This document shows, in pieces, positions 26,821-36,541 of a stretch of 64,000 nt of DNA. The position numbers and the translations under genes are program-made. The notes below the pieces were generated by a model. It saw nothing but the letters and a program-made list of their open reading frames with translations. It made no database searches and was not told the origin of the DNA. The DNA comes from Ruegeria atlantica (GTDB lineage: Bacteria > Pseudomonadota > Alphaproteobacteria > Rhodobacterales > Rhodobacteraceae): positions 248,001 to 312,000 of the forward strand of contig NZ_WQFE01000003.1 in the NCBI RefSeq assembly GCF_013033965.1. The letters run 5' to 3'. The number at the start of each line of letters is the position of its first letter. Position 1 is the stretch's first letter.

Positions 26821-27363
26821 TCAATCCTCGACAAATCGAACCTTGCCGATGAACGGCAAGTTGCGATTGCGTTGTGCATAGTCGATCCCGTAACCAACGA
26901 CAAACTCGTCAGGGATTTCAAACCCGATCCAGTCCGAGCGGAAATCGACTTCGCGCCGGCTGGGCTTGTCCAGCAGGGCGATGGATTTCAGGCGGCTTGG
27001 CTTGCGGCTGAGCAGCAGTTTCGTGACGTGGTTCAGCGTGTGACCAGTGTCGACGATATCCTCGACCACCAGAACGTCCCGGCCTTCAATCGCGCCCCGC
27101 AAGTCCTTGAGAATGCGCACTTCCCGGCTGCTTTCCATCGAATCGCCGTAAGAGGATGCCTCCAGGAAATCCACCTCGATCGGCAGGTCCAGCTCACGCA
27201 CCAGGTCTGCGATGAAAACAAAGCTGCCGCGTAGCAGACCGACCACAACCAGCTTGTCCGTTCCCCCAAATTCAGCGGTGATTTCCCGGCATAACTCCTC
27301 GATCCGCGCGGCAATCGCCTTGGCTGAGATCATCGTATCTATCACATATGCGCGGTCGCTCAT
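26821..27363 (-). CDS. hpt: Hypoxanthine phosphoribosyltransferase
   Basis: Purine salvage: hypoxanthine (and guanine) plus PRPP to IMP or GMP. The 180-residue protein has the PRPP-binding loop '[13 protein letters not shown]' (about 98-110) and the flexible-loop '[14 protein letters not shown]'. ATG 27363 gives the normal family length; the frame stays open further upstream without family sequence. It is oriented away from the neighbouring COQ10-like gene, with 71 bp between their starts. Confidence 0.94.
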   Translation of the reverse strand: MSDRAYVIDTMISAKAIAARIEELCREITAEFGGTDKLVVVGLLRGSFVFIADLVRELDLPIEVDFLEASSYGDSMESSREVRILKDLRGAIEGRDVLVVEDIVDTGHTLNHVTKLLLSRKPSRLKSIALLDKPSRREVDFRSDWIGFEIPDEFVVGYGIDYAQRNRNLPFIGKVRFVED

Positions 27364-27434
27364 CGCTGCCCCCTTGATCTTTGGCGCGCAACATACGACA
27401 TGACGCGCCATTGTCACCTGAAAAACCGGACGCC

Positions 27435-27881
27435 ATGCCAACACATTCGGAAACACGTCACCTTCCTTACACTGCACAGCAGATGTACGAGCTGGTCGCG
27501 GATGTGGCCAAGTATCCCGAGTTTCTGCCTTGGTGCGCTGCTGCCCGCATTCGGCGGACCTATGCGGCGGGTGAGGCACAGGTGATGGAGGCGGATCTGG
27601 TGATCTCGTTCAAGGTGTTTCGCGAACGGTTCGGCAGTCGGGTGACCCTGTTTGCCGATCAAAAACGGATCGACACCGAATATCTGGATGGCCCATTCAA
27701 ATACATGAAATCAGACTGGCAGTTCTCGGACGCGGACGGCGGTGGATGCAACATCTCATTCCATGTGGATTTCGAATTCAAGAACGCCATCCTACAGGGC
27801 ATTATCGGTGTGGTCTTCAACGAGGCCATGCATCGGATTGTTCAGGCATTTGAGACCCGCGCCAAGGACCTTTACAGCTAA
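27435..27881 (+). CDS. COQ10/RatA-like START-domain protein
   Basis: 148-residue protein of the coenzyme Q-binding COQ10 / RatA family (polyketide cyclase/dehydrase-type START fold). Typical blocks are '[23 protein letters not shown]' at the N-terminus and '[19 protein letters not shown]' near the C-terminus. In mitochondria and alphaproteobacteria this group binds ubiquinone or its precursors and supports respiration. The gammaproteobacterial 'RatA toxin' name is a poor fit here. ATG 27435 is preferred since homologues start with M-P-x-H. Confidence 0.85.
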   Translation: MPTHSETRHLPYTAQQMYELVADVAKYPEFLPWCAAARIRRTYAAGEAQVMEADLVISFKVFRERFGSRVTLFADQKRIDTEYLDGPFKYMKSDWQFSDADGGGCNISFHVDFEFKNAILQGIIGVVFNEAMHRIVQAFETRAKDLYS

Positions 27882-27918
27882 GCCTTTACCCCGGGTTGGC
27901 GGTTGTTAGACTGCGCCC

Positions 27919-29214
27919 ATGACCGATTTTACCGCATCTTTGGCAGCCTTCGCGGCGGGGCCCATCACGACGACCTTGCAGACGCGGGTTGTGACATCTC
28001 TTTCTGTTTTGGACTGGATTGCCGTAGGGCGCGCCGGCGATGAGGAACCCGTATCCCAAACCGTGCGGAACCTTGTGCTTGGCGAACAAGGCGCGGAACA
28101 GGCACACTTGTTTGGCGGAGGCGCCGCCCCCTTGCGCGGAGCCGCATTGGTGAACGGAACCGTGTCACATGCCCTAGACTACGACGATACGCATTTCGCC
28201 CATATCGGTCATCCATCGGTTGCCGTTTTGCCAGCAGCGCTGGCCGCAAGCGAATGGGATGACCGAATACTGGTCGATTTTCTGGAGGCGGCGCTGGTCG
28301 GGATGGAGACGTCCATTCGGATCGGTCTCTGGCTGGGGCGGGATCACTATCAGGCGGGCTTTCACCAGACGGCCACCTCTGGCGCATTTGGCGCAGCCGT
28401 GGCTGCTGGTCGCATTCTGCGGTTTGACGTTGAGCAGATGCAAAGGGTTCTGGGTCTGACCGCGACTCGCGCGGCCGGTCTAAAGGCCCAATTCGGGACG
28501 ATGGGTAAACCGTACAACGCGGGTTTGGCGTCGTCAGCCGGAGTTGAGGCTGCTTTGTTGGTGGCATCGGGATTCGATCCCAATTCCGACGCGCTGGAAG
28601 GGCCTTACGGGTTTGGCGCGACCCACAACGGACAGTCAGACATTGCGGCCTCGCTGGATGGGCTGGGCGAGGAATGGCTGTTTGAAAGCGTCAGTCACAA
28701 GTTTCACGCTTGTTGCCATGGATTGCACGCGGCGCTTGAGGCGGCACGCGATCTGGATATTGCCGAACCCGAAGTGGCCGAGATCAAAATCAAGACGCAT
28801 CCAAGGTGGATGAGCGTTTGCAACCAGACATCCCCGACAACTGGCCTTGGCGCCAAATTCTCGTATCGGACGGTAATCGCGATGCAGGCGCTTGGGTATG
28901 ATACGGCCTTGCCGAACAGCTATTCGGACAAAATATGCGCCGACCCACGGCTAGTATCCTTGCGGGATCGAATCTCTGTCGAAGCGGATGACAGTTTGTC
29001 GGAAACGCAGGCGCATCTGACCTTGTTGCGCCGGGATGGGGCGAGGCGCGAGGCCACCCATGATCTTTTGGCCCCAATGCCTCTGTCAGACCGTGAGGAT
29101 CGAGTACGCGGCAAGGCCAACAAGCTGATTGGGGCAGAGGACGCGAACGCGATCTGGTCGATGTTGCGCACCGGCGGTCGCGCCCGCGATCTGTGTAAGT
29201 TCCTAACGGGCTAA
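27919..29214 (+). CDS. MmgE/PrpD family protein
   Basis: 431-residue member of the MmgE/PrpD superfamily, whose known members are 2-methylcitrate dehydratase and cis-aconitate decarboxylase. The N-terminal helical domain includes '[26 protein letters not shown]', the strongest family signature. The central block '[20 protein letters not shown]' and 'YGFGATHNG' also fit. No prpB/prpC genes are nearby, so methylcitrate-cycle function is unsupported. Its end overlaps the converging pyrC by 4 nt. Confidence 0.85.
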   Translation: MTDFTASLAAFAAGPITTTLQTRVVTSLSVLDWIAVGRAGDEEPVSQTVRNLVLGEQGAEQAHLFGGGAAPLRGAALVNGTVSHALDYDDTHFAHIGHPSVAVLPAALAASEWDDRILVDFLEAALVGMETSIRIGLWLGRDHYQAGFHQTATSGAFGAAVAAGRILRFDVEQMQRVLGLTATRAAGLKAQFGTMGKPYNAGLASSAGVEAALLVASGFDPNSDALEGPYGFGATHNGQSDIAASLDGLGEEWLFESVSHKFHACCHGLHAALEAARDLDIAEPEVAEIKIKTHPRWMSVCNQTSPTTGLGAKFSYRTVIAMQALGYDTALPNSYSDKICADPRLVSLRDRISVEADDSLSETQAHLTLLRRDGARREATHDLLAPMPLSDREDRVRGKANKLIGAEDANAIWSMLRTGGRARDLCKFLTG

Positions 29215-30248
29215 GCCACGCGCCAGTGCAACGGGAAGCCTGGTTCAAAAACCGTAACCGGACCATCGTCCGAGTCGATCTTGTCCGGGTACTCTACTGG
29301 TTCGCCCTTGGTCAGGGTAATCGTTTCCTCGTTCACCGGAAGGCGATAGAAGGCCGGGCCGTTCAGCGAAACAAAGCCTTCCAGTTTGTCCAGAGCCCGC
29401 TCGCGGTCGAACATCTCGGCCACCAGTGACATCGTATTGGTCGCGGTGAAACACCCGGCGCACCCGCAAGCCATTTCCTTGTTGGCGTCGGTATGCGGTG
29501 CGCTGTCGGTACCTAGGAAGTACCGTGCATCGCCCGAAGTTGCAGCAGCCAGCAGCGCAAGCCGGTGTTCTTCGCGCTTGGCGACGGGCAGGCAGTAGTA
29601 ATGCGGCTTGATTCCACCCACGAGGATATGGTTGCGGTTGATAATCAGGTGATGCGCTGTGATCGTCGCGCCCAGATCCTTGTCATTGGATTTGACATAA
29701 TCGACACCGTTCGCGGTCGTTATGTGCTCCATAACCACGCGCAGTCCGGGAGTGGCCTTGCGGATCGGATCAAGAACGCGGTCGATGAACACAGCTTCGC
29801 GGTCGAAGATGTCGATCTCGGCGTCGGTGACCTCACCATGTACGCACAAGGGCAGGCCGATCTCGGCCATCTTTTCCAGCACCGGACGCACTTTGTCGAA
29901 GTCCTGCACGCCCGAGGCAGAGTTGGTTGTTGCGCCCGCCGGGTACAGTTTGACCGCTTTGACCAAACCGCTGGCATGGGCTGCTGCCATATCATCGGGG
30001 TCCGTATCCTCGGTCAGGTACAGGGTCATCAACGGCTCGAACGTCATACCTTTGGGCAGCGCGGTCAATATGCGGTCGCGATAGGCAGCGGCCTGATCGC
30101 TGCGTACGACGGGCGGTACAAGGTTCGGCATGATGATCGCGCGGGCAAAATGACGCGCGGTTTCGGGCAGGACGGCCTGCAACATTGCGCCATCGCGCAG
30201 GTGCAGATGCCAGTCGTCGGGGCGGCGGATCGTGAGGGTATCGGTCAT
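29211..30248 (-). CDS. pyrC: Dihydroorotase (class II)
   Basis: Cyclises carbamoyl-aspartate to dihydroorotate in pyrimidine synthesis. The 345-residue protein is the E. coli PyrC type. His14 and His16 are in '[10 protein letters not shown]', and Lys100 in '[11 protein letters not shown]' corresponds to the carboxylated lysine bridging the two zincs. The later 'GTDSAPH' block supplies the catalytic Asp. The ATG start at 30248 agrees with the family N-terminus. Confidence 0.95.
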   Translation of the reverse strand: MTDTLTIRRPDDWHLHLRDGAMLQAVLPETARHFARAIIMPNLVPPVVRSDQAAAYRDRILTALPKGMTFEPLMTLYLTEDTDPDDMAAAHASGLVKAVKLYPAGATTNSASGVQDFDKVRPVLEKMAEIGLPLCVHGEVTDAEIDIFDREAVFIDRVLDPIRKATPGLRVVMEHITTANGVDYVKSNDKDLGATITAHHLIINRNHILVGGIKPHYYCLPVAKREEHRLALLAAATSGDARYFLGTDSAPHTDANKEMACGCAGCFTATNTMSLVAEMFDRERALDKLEGFVSLNGPAFYRLPVNEETITLTKGEPVEYPDKIDSDDGPVTVFEPGFPLHWRVA

Positions 30249-30402
30249 GGCCTTCCGCTAGCACAGCGGACCCGGCGGTGAAAGGCCCTCAATTTGGAAG
30301 CAACCCTTGTCAACTTGTCCGATCGTCGTAAGTCCCCGAAAGAACACGGTCTTGACGCGCGCGGGCGGGCGTGACCTGTTGTGGCAAGGGAGAGACCAGA
30401 AC

Positions 30403-31311
30403 ATGACGCAGCCAGATTCCATCGATGCCGTTCAATCCATGCTGGGTGCGCAGGGCTATGTCTGCGGGCGTGCGCTGGCTACGGTGGTGTTCTTGTCCCT
30501 TAAACTGGGTCGACCGCTGTTCTTGGAAGGTGAGGCTGGGGTTGGAAAGACCGAGATCGCCAAAGCCCTTGCCGCCGGTCTGAATCGCCGCCTGATCCGT
30601 CTGCAGTGTTACGAAGGTCTGGATGCCTCTTCCGCTGTATACGAATGGAATTTTCCAGCGCAGATGGTTGCAATTCGCACGGCCGAAGCATCGGGTGGGG
30701 CGGACCGGGGCGCGCTGCAATCCGAGCTGTTCTCGGACGAGTATCTGATCGAACGCCCATTGCTCCAGGCGATGCGCCCAGATGAACATGGCGCGCCGGT
30801 CCTGCTGATCGATGAGTTGGACCGCACGGATGAACCATTCGAGGCCTTCCTGCTTGAGGCGCTCAGCGACTTTCAGGTGACCATCCCCGAATTGGGCACC
30901 GTGAAAGCGCCGGAACCGCCCATCGTCATCGTCACGTCGAACCGAACGCGCGAGGTGCATGATGCCCTCAAACGGCGTTGTCTGTATCACTGGGTCGACT
31001 ACCCCGATTTTGACCGCGAGATTGAGATCTTGCACGCCCGCGCGCCGGAAGCCGCCGAAGCGCTGAGCCGCGAGGTCGTAGCCTTTGTTCAGCATTTGCG
31101 CACTGAGGATCTGTTCAAGAAACCCGGTGTGGCCGAAACGATCGACTGGGCCAAATGCCTGCTTGCGCTGGATGTGATCAACCTCAGTCCTGAGGTTATC
31201 GGGGACACTCTGGGTGCGATCCTTAAATACCAGGACGACATCCAGAAACTGCAGGGGTCCGAGGCGAAACGGATACTGGATGAGGCTAAAGCAGAATTGG
31301 AGCCCGTCTGA
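30403..31311 (+). CDS. MoxR-family AAA+ ATPase (CoxD-like)
   Basis: 302-residue MoxR ATPase of the CoxD type. Walker A is 'LEGEAGVGKTEIAKAL' and Walker B is 'VLLIDELDRTDEPFEAFLLE'. The sensor region is 'IVIVTSNRTREVHDALKRRCLYHWVDYP'. In Oligotropha the homologous CoxD helps build the Mo/Cu site of CO dehydrogenase. Here it heads a unit with a P-loop protein and a VWA protein, upstream of cox-type structural genes. ATG 30403 has AGGGAGAG upstream. Confidence 0.85.
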   Translation: MTQPDSIDAVQSMLGAQGYVCGRALATVVFLSLKLGRPLFLEGEAGVGKTEIAKALAAGLNRRLIRLQCYEGLDASSAVYEWNFPAQMVAIRTAEASGGADRGALQSELFSDEYLIERPLLQAMRPDEHGAPVLLIDELDRTDEPFEAFLLEALSDFQVTIPELGTVKAPEPPIVIVTSNRTREVHDALKRRCLYHWVDYPDFDREIEILHARAPEAAEALSREVVAFVQHLRTEDLFKKPGVAETIDWAKCLLALDVINLSPEVIGDTLGAILKYQDDIQKLQGSEAKRILDEAKAELEPV

Positions 31312-31315
31312 TCCA

Positions 31316-31861
31316 ATGCCTGTCGCACCTGTTGTTCATATCGGCGGCTGGCCTGGCGTTGGAAAAATGACGATTGGACGGGTTCTGGCAGAGCGTTTGG
31401 GTGGGCGCTTGATCCACAATCACCTGATGCTAGACGCGACGCGTGCAATTTATGCGCGCAACACGCCTGAGAGTGTTGCAATGCGTGAAGAGGTGCGTGA
31501 CCTCATTCTCAGTCACGCCCGCAAGCTACCCAAAGAGGTACCCATTGTTTTTACGGACGCTTTAGCGGATGAACCGGCTGCGGTTCCTTTGTTCCAACCA
31601 ACACTTGATTTTGCGAAAGACCGCAACGCGCCTTTGCATCTTTTTGTGTTGGACGCCTCGCTTCAAGAAAACCAAAGACGGCTGCAAGATCCGGCGCGTA
31701 TTGGTGGGGACAAACTGACAGATGTCGGCATTCTCAAGACCATTCGGCATTCAGAAAAGTTGTTCATTCCCGAGGCAGCAGTGGTCTTGGATGTAACAAA
31801 TATGACGGCGCAGGCTGCAGCGGCGGTCATTTTCCAACATTTGGAGCAGCCGCGTGGCTGA
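31316..31861 (+). CDS. P-loop kinase-like protein within the cox maturation unit
   Basis: 181-residue protein with a Walker A motif at the N-terminus, 'IGGWPGVGKMTIGRVLAERLGG'-like (key residues GVGKMT), then 'LIHNHLMLDATRAIY'. The 'FVLDASLQENQRRLQDPARIGGDKLTD' segment resembles the lid and base-binding regions of small nucleotide or shikimate-type kinases. Function unknown. It starts 4 bp after the MoxR stop and overlaps the VWA gene by 8 nt, so it is embedded in the MoxR-VWA unit, where the two genes are normally adjacent. Confidence 0.7.
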   Translation: MPVAPVVHIGGWPGVGKMTIGRVLAERLGGRLIHNHLMLDATRAIYARNTPESVAMREEVRDLILSHARKLPKEVPIVFTDALADEPAAVPLFQPTLDFAKDRNAPLHLFVLDASLQENQRRLQDPARIGGDKLTDVGILKTIRHSEKLFIPEAAVVLDVTNMTAQAAAAVIFQHLEQPRG

Positions 31862-33110
31862 ACAACTTGACCTTGATATCCCCGACGACCCAAAGCTGGC
31901 GCAAAACATCACCCATTTTGCGCGGGCTCTGCGCAAAGCCGGGCTACCGATCGGGACTGGCCGAGTGGTAGATGCCATACGTGCCGTTCGGGCGGCAGGT
32001 TTCACGCAAAAACAAGACTTTTACTGGACGCTGCATGCCTGTTTCGTGAACCGTCCAGAGCACCGGACCGTGTTCGCGCAGGTCTTTCGACTGTATTGGC
32101 GTGATCCCCGGTATTTGGAACACATGATGTCGATGATGCTGCCCGCCATTCGTGGTGTGCAGGAAGAACGCAAGGCGGATGCGGCCGAAAAGCGAGCTGC
32201 TGAGGCGTTGCTGGACGGGGTTGAACGTGATCTGCCCGAGGTGGCGGAGCAGAAGGAAGAGACTGAACTCGAAATAGACGCCTCACAAACCGCATCGTCC
32301 GAGGAACGGCTACGCAGCCTGGATTTCGAACAGATGAGCACCGCCGAGATCGCGCAGGCCAAGCGCATGTTGTCCCGTCTTGCTTTGCCGGTGAAGCCGA
32401 TAGAATCTCGGCGCGGTCAGGCCAGCCATCTAGGGCACCGTATCGACCGGGCGCGGACCCTGCGCGCTTCGATGCGTCAGGGAGGGGAGCTGCGAGATAT
32501 CGCCAAGCTCAAACCCAAACCCCGATGGCCCAATCTTGTTGTACTCTGCGATATCTCGGGGTCGATGAGCCAGTACAGCCGGATCGTTCTGCATTTCCTG
32601 CATGCTGTGTCGAACGACAAAGGGGCGGGTTGGGCCAAGGTTCATGCGTTCACCTTCGGGACGCGCCTGACGAACATCACCCGTCATTTGCAGCAACGTG
32701 ATGTAGATGCCGCCTTGGCCGCCGCCGGGGCGGAGGCGCAGGATTGGGAAGGTGGTACGCGGATTGGCGAATGCCTGCATGCGTTCAACCGCGACTGGTC
32801 GCGGCGCGTCTTGGGGCAGGGTGCAGTGGTCCTATTGATCTCGGATGGGCTGGATCGTGGAGACCCCGAAGCACTGGGGAATGAGATGGAACGGCTGCAC
32901 CTGTCCGCGCGCCGTCTGATCTGGCTGAACCCGTTGCTGCGCTGGGATGGCTTTGCGCCAAAGGCGCAGGGTGTAGCGGCCATGTTGCCTCATGTAGACA
33001 GTTTCCGCGCCGGGCATTCGATTGCGTCGCTGGAAGATCTGGCCGTCGTCATCTCAAAACCCGATGACGTAGGTGAGAAAGCGCGGTTGATGACCGCACT
33101 TTCCGCTTGA
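31854..33110 (+). CDS. VWA domain protein, CoxE-like
   Basis: 418-residue protein of the CoxE family. The C-terminal half is a von Willebrand A domain whose MIDAS motif DxSxS reads 'LCDISGSMSQYSR'. The N-terminal half is helical and charged. MoxR-VWA pairs act as chaperone-like ATPase and metal-binding partner in cofactor insertion. The start is GTG 31854, which overlaps the kinase-like gene by 8 nt. Its partner should be the MoxR protein two genes upstream. Confidence 0.85.
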   Translation: MAEQLDLDIPDDPKLAQNITHFARALRKAGLPIGTGRVVDAIRAVRAAGFTQKQDFYWTLHACFVNRPEHRTVFAQVFRLYWRDPRYLEHMMSMMLPAIRGVQEERKADAAEKRAAEALLDGVERDLPEVAEQKEETELEIDASQTASSEERLRSLDFEQMSTAEIAQAKRMLSRLALPVKPIESRRGQASHLGHRIDRARTLRASMRQGGELRDIAKLKPKPRWPNLVVLCDISGSMSQYSRIVLHFLHAVSNDKGAGWAKVHAFTFGTRLTNITRHLQQRDVDAALAAAGAEAQDWEGGTRIGECLHAFNRDWSRRVLGQGAVVLLISDGLDRGDPEALGNEMERLHLSARRLIWLNPLLRWDGFAPKAQGVAAMLPHVDSFRAGHSIASLEDLAVVISKPDDVGEKARLMTALSA

Positions 33111-33113
33111 ATA

Positions 33114-33614
33114 TCAGCTTAGCTGTTCTTCGTTGCACTTGCGCGCCATTTCCATGGCTTTGTAAGTGCCGGTCAGGTCAACAGTAAAGGCAAATTCCTT
33201 TTCCGGAAATACAACCATGACCTTCTGCTTGGCGAGGTCGTCTGCGAATTGGGGATCGTCAGACAGGACGTAGCCACCGGAATACCCCTTGGTGATGTTG
33301 CCCTTCATTCCGGTCGCTTCGCCAACATAAATGTTGTCACCCAAAAGGATCGCCACGGCTTCTTTCTCGCCACGCTTGATATCGGTCTTGGCTTTGGTGA
33401 AAACACCGACATAGCCAACGCCGCGATCTTCGGTCAGGCCCATTTGAACGACGTTTTCAGCGTCATCAACAGCTTCTATCAGGCAGGATTTCTTGTCTTC
33501 GTCTACGAAGACCTTCCAACCTTCGACTTCGCCATAACGCAGGAATGTGTCTGCGGATGCAACGCTTGCGGTGAACAGGCCAAGTGCCATTCCGAGTGTA
33601 ATAATGCGTTTCAA
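33114..33614 (-). CDS. Secreted periplasmic protein of unknown function
   Basis: 166-residue protein with a clear signal peptide (basic start, hydrophobic core, cleavage after 'ASVASA' near residue 21). The mature part has 'YGEVEGWKVFVDEDKKSCLIEA' and a C-terminal 'MARKCNEEQ', two cysteines that could form a disulfide. It vaguely resembles the invasion-associated locus B family, but I would not assign it. The start is read as TTG 33614 because GGAGA lies 7 bp upstream and it gives a proper signal peptide. It faces against the surrounding cox-type genes, which is odd. Confidence 0.7.
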   Translation of the reverse strand: MKRIITLGMALGLFTASVASADTFLRYGEVEGWKVFVDEDKKSCLIEAVDDAENVVQMGLTEDRGVGYVGVFTKAKTDIKRGEKEAVAILLGDNIYVGEATGMKGNITKGYSGGYVLSDDPQFADDLAKQKVMVVFPEKEFAFTVDLTGTYKAMEMARKCNEEQLS

Positions 33615-33856
33615 CTCTCTGTCTCCGTTGTGAAAAATATATATGCGCATACTGGAATGCAGCAGCAACGCGTGTAGGCTAGAATCTGGGTCCAGTGCAA
33701 TCAATGATTTGTGGGCTGGGTGACAATCTGGGCTTGTATATGCCGATGTCCACCCGAGGGTCAAAGACGGACGCTGCAGCCGGCATTCGCCTTAAGGCTT
33801 ACTTTTCATTGCGCCAAACCTGCCTATGTTGGATCAGAACACGCCGGGAGGGTGCA

Positions 33857-34825
33857 ATGGACAGATTCGACAACAGCCCAGAGACGGCCCTGAAATGGCA
33901 TGACGAAGGTCTCCTAACCGCTCTGGCCACGGTGGTTGAAACCTGGGGCAGCGCGCCGCGCCGCGTAGGCGCTCAGCTGGTGATTGCAGCGGACGGCCGG
34001 ATCGAGGGGTCGGTGTCCGGAGGTTGTGTCGAAGGTGCGGTCATTGTCGAGGCGCTTGAGGCGATGGACGAGGGCGAGGCCCGATTGCTGGAATTTGGTG
34101 TCAGCGACGAAGACGCCTTTGCTGTGGGGCTTGCCTGCGGGGGGACGATCCGCGTTTTGGTGGAACCTATTGGTTCGGTCCTGCCTGAATCCATGTTGCG
34201 CGATTTGGTCAAAGCTCGGGCACAACGAGAACCGGTGGCTTATGAAGTAAATACAGAAACCGGTCACAGGGCTTTGCGTCGCAATGCCTACCCGGATCGA
34301 CTGCGTATGGACCGGTCCGGGTTTGAAGAGGATGGGCAGACCTTCGTTGCTGTCCATAACCCTCCGCTGCGTTTGATAATTGTGGGCGCGGTTCACATTG
34401 CTCAGGCCTTGGTCCCGATGGCCCGGATCGCCGGATATGATCCGGCCATCATCGACCCGCGCGACGCCTTTGCTTCCGGCGCCCGTTTTCCGGGCGAAAC
34501 CATTTTGGCCGATTGGCCGGACGAGGCGGTGGCCAAGCTGGGCATGGACTCGCGAACGGCAATTGTCTTGCTGACACATGACCCAAAACTGGACGACCCA
34601 GCCCTGGAAGCCGCGTTGAAGGCCAACGTGTTCTATATCGGAGCGCTGGGGTCTACGCGGACCCACGCCAAGCGCGTCGCGCGGATGAAAGAGTCGGGCT
34701 TTTCCGACGAACAGATTGCTCAGATCCATGGGCCGATCGGATTGGATATTGGCGCGGCTGATCCGTCTGAAATTGCCGTGGCGATTCTGGCGCAGATGAC
34801 AGCCGTGCTGCGGGGCAAAGCGTGA
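33857..34825 (+). CDS. XdhC/CoxF-family molybdenum cofactor maturation protein
   Basis: 322-residue XdhC-type protein. The N-terminal domain has 'SAPRRVGAQLVI...GSVSGGCVEGAV', with the family's conserved Gly-Cys, and 'GLACGGTI'. The C-terminal domain is Rossmann-like, beginning 'RLIIVGAVHIAQALVPM'. XdhC proteins bind the molybdenum cofactor, support its sulfuration and insert it into xanthine-dehydrogenase-family enzymes. That matches the structural genes 1.2 kb downstream. ATG 33857 has GGGAGGG upstream. The stop overlaps the next start. Confidence 0.88.
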   Translation: MDRFDNSPETALKWHDEGLLTALATVVETWGSAPRRVGAQLVIAADGRIEGSVSGGCVEGAVIVEALEAMDEGEARLLEFGVSDEDAFAVGLACGGTIRVLVEPIGSVLPESMLRDLVKARAQREPVAYEVNTETGHRALRRNAYPDRLRMDRSGFEEDGQTFVAVHNPPLRLIIVGAVHIAQALVPMARIAGYDPAIIDPRDAFASGARFPGETILADWPDEAVAKLGMDSRTAIVLLTHDPKLDDPALEAALKANVFYIGALGSTRTHAKRVARMKESGFSDEQIAQIHGPIGLDIGAADPSEIAVAILAQMTAVLRGKA

Positions 34826-35823
34826 AGTTCGGCCCTGTTCCCGTAGCCCAGGCCACCGGCGCGATCCTGGCCCATTCTGTTCAGGTTCAGGACAACAAGC
34901 TGCGCAAGGGGCTGTTGTTGACTGCCGAACATTGCGGTCAACTTACCGCAGCCGGGTATGACGAAGTGACCGTTGCACAGCTTGAGCCCGGAGATTGCCA
35001 CGAGGACGAGGCGGCGGAAATGCTGGCCGCAGCGCTTGCGCCTAATCCGCAGGCGGCAGGATTGCGAGTAACACAACCGTTTACAGGGCGGGTGAATTTG
35101 CTGGCTGGCGGACCGGGTGTTGTCGAATTGGATGTCGGGGCGTTGCACGCGTTCAACTGCGTCAATCCGATGATCACGGTTGCGACGGTGCCGCAATATC
35201 AACAGATGGGCGCGGGCGGGATGGTCGCCACGATCAAGGTGATTTCCTACGCCGTTCCAAAAGGTGATGTCGAGCAAGCAGCGGGGCTGGCCAAAGCGTC
35301 GATCCGCCTGACAACGCCGATTCACAAAACGGCAGGCCTGATTGTTACGGATATTCCGGGCGGTCCCCCCAACGACAAAGGCATCGCCGCCATTCGTGGC
35401 CGGGTCGAAGCCCTTGGTATGGACCTTGGCGATGTGCGGATAGTTCCACACAAAGCCGAACCGCTGTCGCAGGCTGTTTCAGAGGCTGCCGGTGACATTG
35501 TGATGATCCTGACCGGCTCTGCCACCTCTGATGTTTTTGACGTCGCACCTCAGGCCGTTCGTGCCGCAGGCGGTCAGGTGGACAGGTTTGGCATGCCCGT
35601 CGATCCCGGTAATCTGCTGTTTCTGGGAACGTTAGGTTCAAGGCCGGTGATAGGACTGCCCGGATGCGCCCGTTCCCCGGCATTGAACGGAGCGGACTGG
35701 GTCCTGTCGCGCGTTGCGTGCGGGGTCGAAACAACCGGCGCAGACATTGCGGGGATGGGTGTTGGCGGATTGTTGAAAGAAATCCCCACACGACCGCAAC
35801 CAAGAGCTTCGCGCAAAAGATGA
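34822..35823 (+). CDS. Molybdopterin-binding protein (MoaB/MoeA-like)
   Basis: 333-residue protein with a C-terminal MoaB/Mog-type molybdopterin-binding domain. The recognisable blocks are 'IVPHKAEPLSQAVSEAAGDIVMILTGSATSD' and 'NLLFLGTLGSRPVIGLPGCARSPALNGADWVLSR', the latter like MoeA/CinA glycine-rich loops. It is predicted to handle Mo insertion for the adjacent molybdenum hydroxylase. It begins with GTG overlapping the XdhC gene by 4 nt, so the pair is coupled. Confidence 0.82.
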   Translation: MKFGPVPVAQATGAILAHSVQVQDNKLRKGLLLTAEHCGQLTAAGYDEVTVAQLEPGDCHEDEAAEMLAAALAPNPQAAGLRVTQPFTGRVNLLAGGPGVVELDVGALHAFNCVNPMITVATVPQYQQMGAGGMVATIKVISYAVPKGDVEQAAGLAKASIRLTTPIHKTAGLIVTDIPGGPPNDKGIAAIRGRVEALGMDLGDVRIVPHKAEPLSQAVSEAAGDIVMILTGSATSDVFDVAPQAVRAAGGQVDRFGMPVDPGNLLFLGTLGSRPVIGLPGCARSPALNGADWVLSRVACGVETTGADIAGMGVGGLLKEIPTRPQPRASRKR

Positions 35824-35976
35824 TGTGGCGGAAATTGGCCGTTCTTCTTAGGCCGCCGAGATAGAAAAGACGACCCCTACGAACGTCGGATATTGGCGCT
35901 AAATATTTTTGTTCTCAAACAAATTTTCCCGTGTTTAACTCGACGATAGCGATAAAAGCCAATAGGGGAGGATCTT

Positions 35977-36462
35977 ATGACCAAGGTCTCAATGACCGTG
36001 AACGGTAAGACCGTGAGCGGTGACGTGGAAGGGCGGACGTTGCTGTCCGGTTTCTTGCGCGATCATCTCAACTTAACTGGTACTCATGTGGGTTGTGACA
36101 CAGCGCAATGCGGCGCGTGTGTAGTGCACGTGAATGGTGAAGCGGTCAAATCCTGCAACATGCTGGCGCTTGAAGCTGACGGCGCGGATGTGGGCACAAT
36201 CGAAGGTCAGGCCAACGCGGACGGATCGCTAAACGTGATCCAGCAGGCGTTTCAGGATCATCACGGACTTCAGTGTGGCTTCTGCACGCCGGGTATGGTG
36301 ATGAGCGCGGCTGCGCTGCTGAAAGAAAACCCGCGCCCGACTGAAGCCGAAGTGCGCAAGTATCTGGAAGGCAACTTGTGTCGTTGCACCGGCTACCACA
36401 ACATCGTCAAGGCGATCATGGCCGCATCCGGTCAGGACGTCAGCAGCATCGCTGCCGAATGA
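35977..36462 (+). CDS. coxS: Molybdenum hydroxylase small [2Fe-2S] subunit (CoxS-type)
   Basis: 161-residue iron-sulfur subunit. The N-terminal plant-type ferredoxin domain has '[22 protein letters not shown]' written in part (CxxxxCxxC...C). The C-terminal helical domain binds the second cluster through 'QCGFCTPGM' and '[10 protein letters not shown]'. It passes electrons from the Mo site to the FAD subunit. A strong ribosome site (GGGGAGGA) precedes ATG 35977. It is the first structural gene and opens after a 153-bp gap from the maturation pair. Confidence 0.93.
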   Translation: MTKVSMTVNGKTVSGDVEGRTLLSGFLRDHLNLTGTHVGCDTAQCGACVVHVNGEAVKSCNMLALEADGADVGTIEGQANADGSLNVIQQAFQDHHGLQCGFCTPGMVMSAAALLKENPRPTEAEVRKYLEGNLCRCTGYHNIVKAIMAASGQDVSSIAAE

Positions 36463-36541
36463 TGCCGCTGCGGGCGTCAGGGGAGACGCCCGTGGGATGA
36501 GACAGGATGCGCAGCATCCGTTTATGGGAGGAGAACAAGCA

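Noticed and set aside
27435..27881. RatA-type toxin
   Set aside because: No antitoxin partner is present, and alphaproteobacterial members fit the COQ10 ubiquinone-binding group better.
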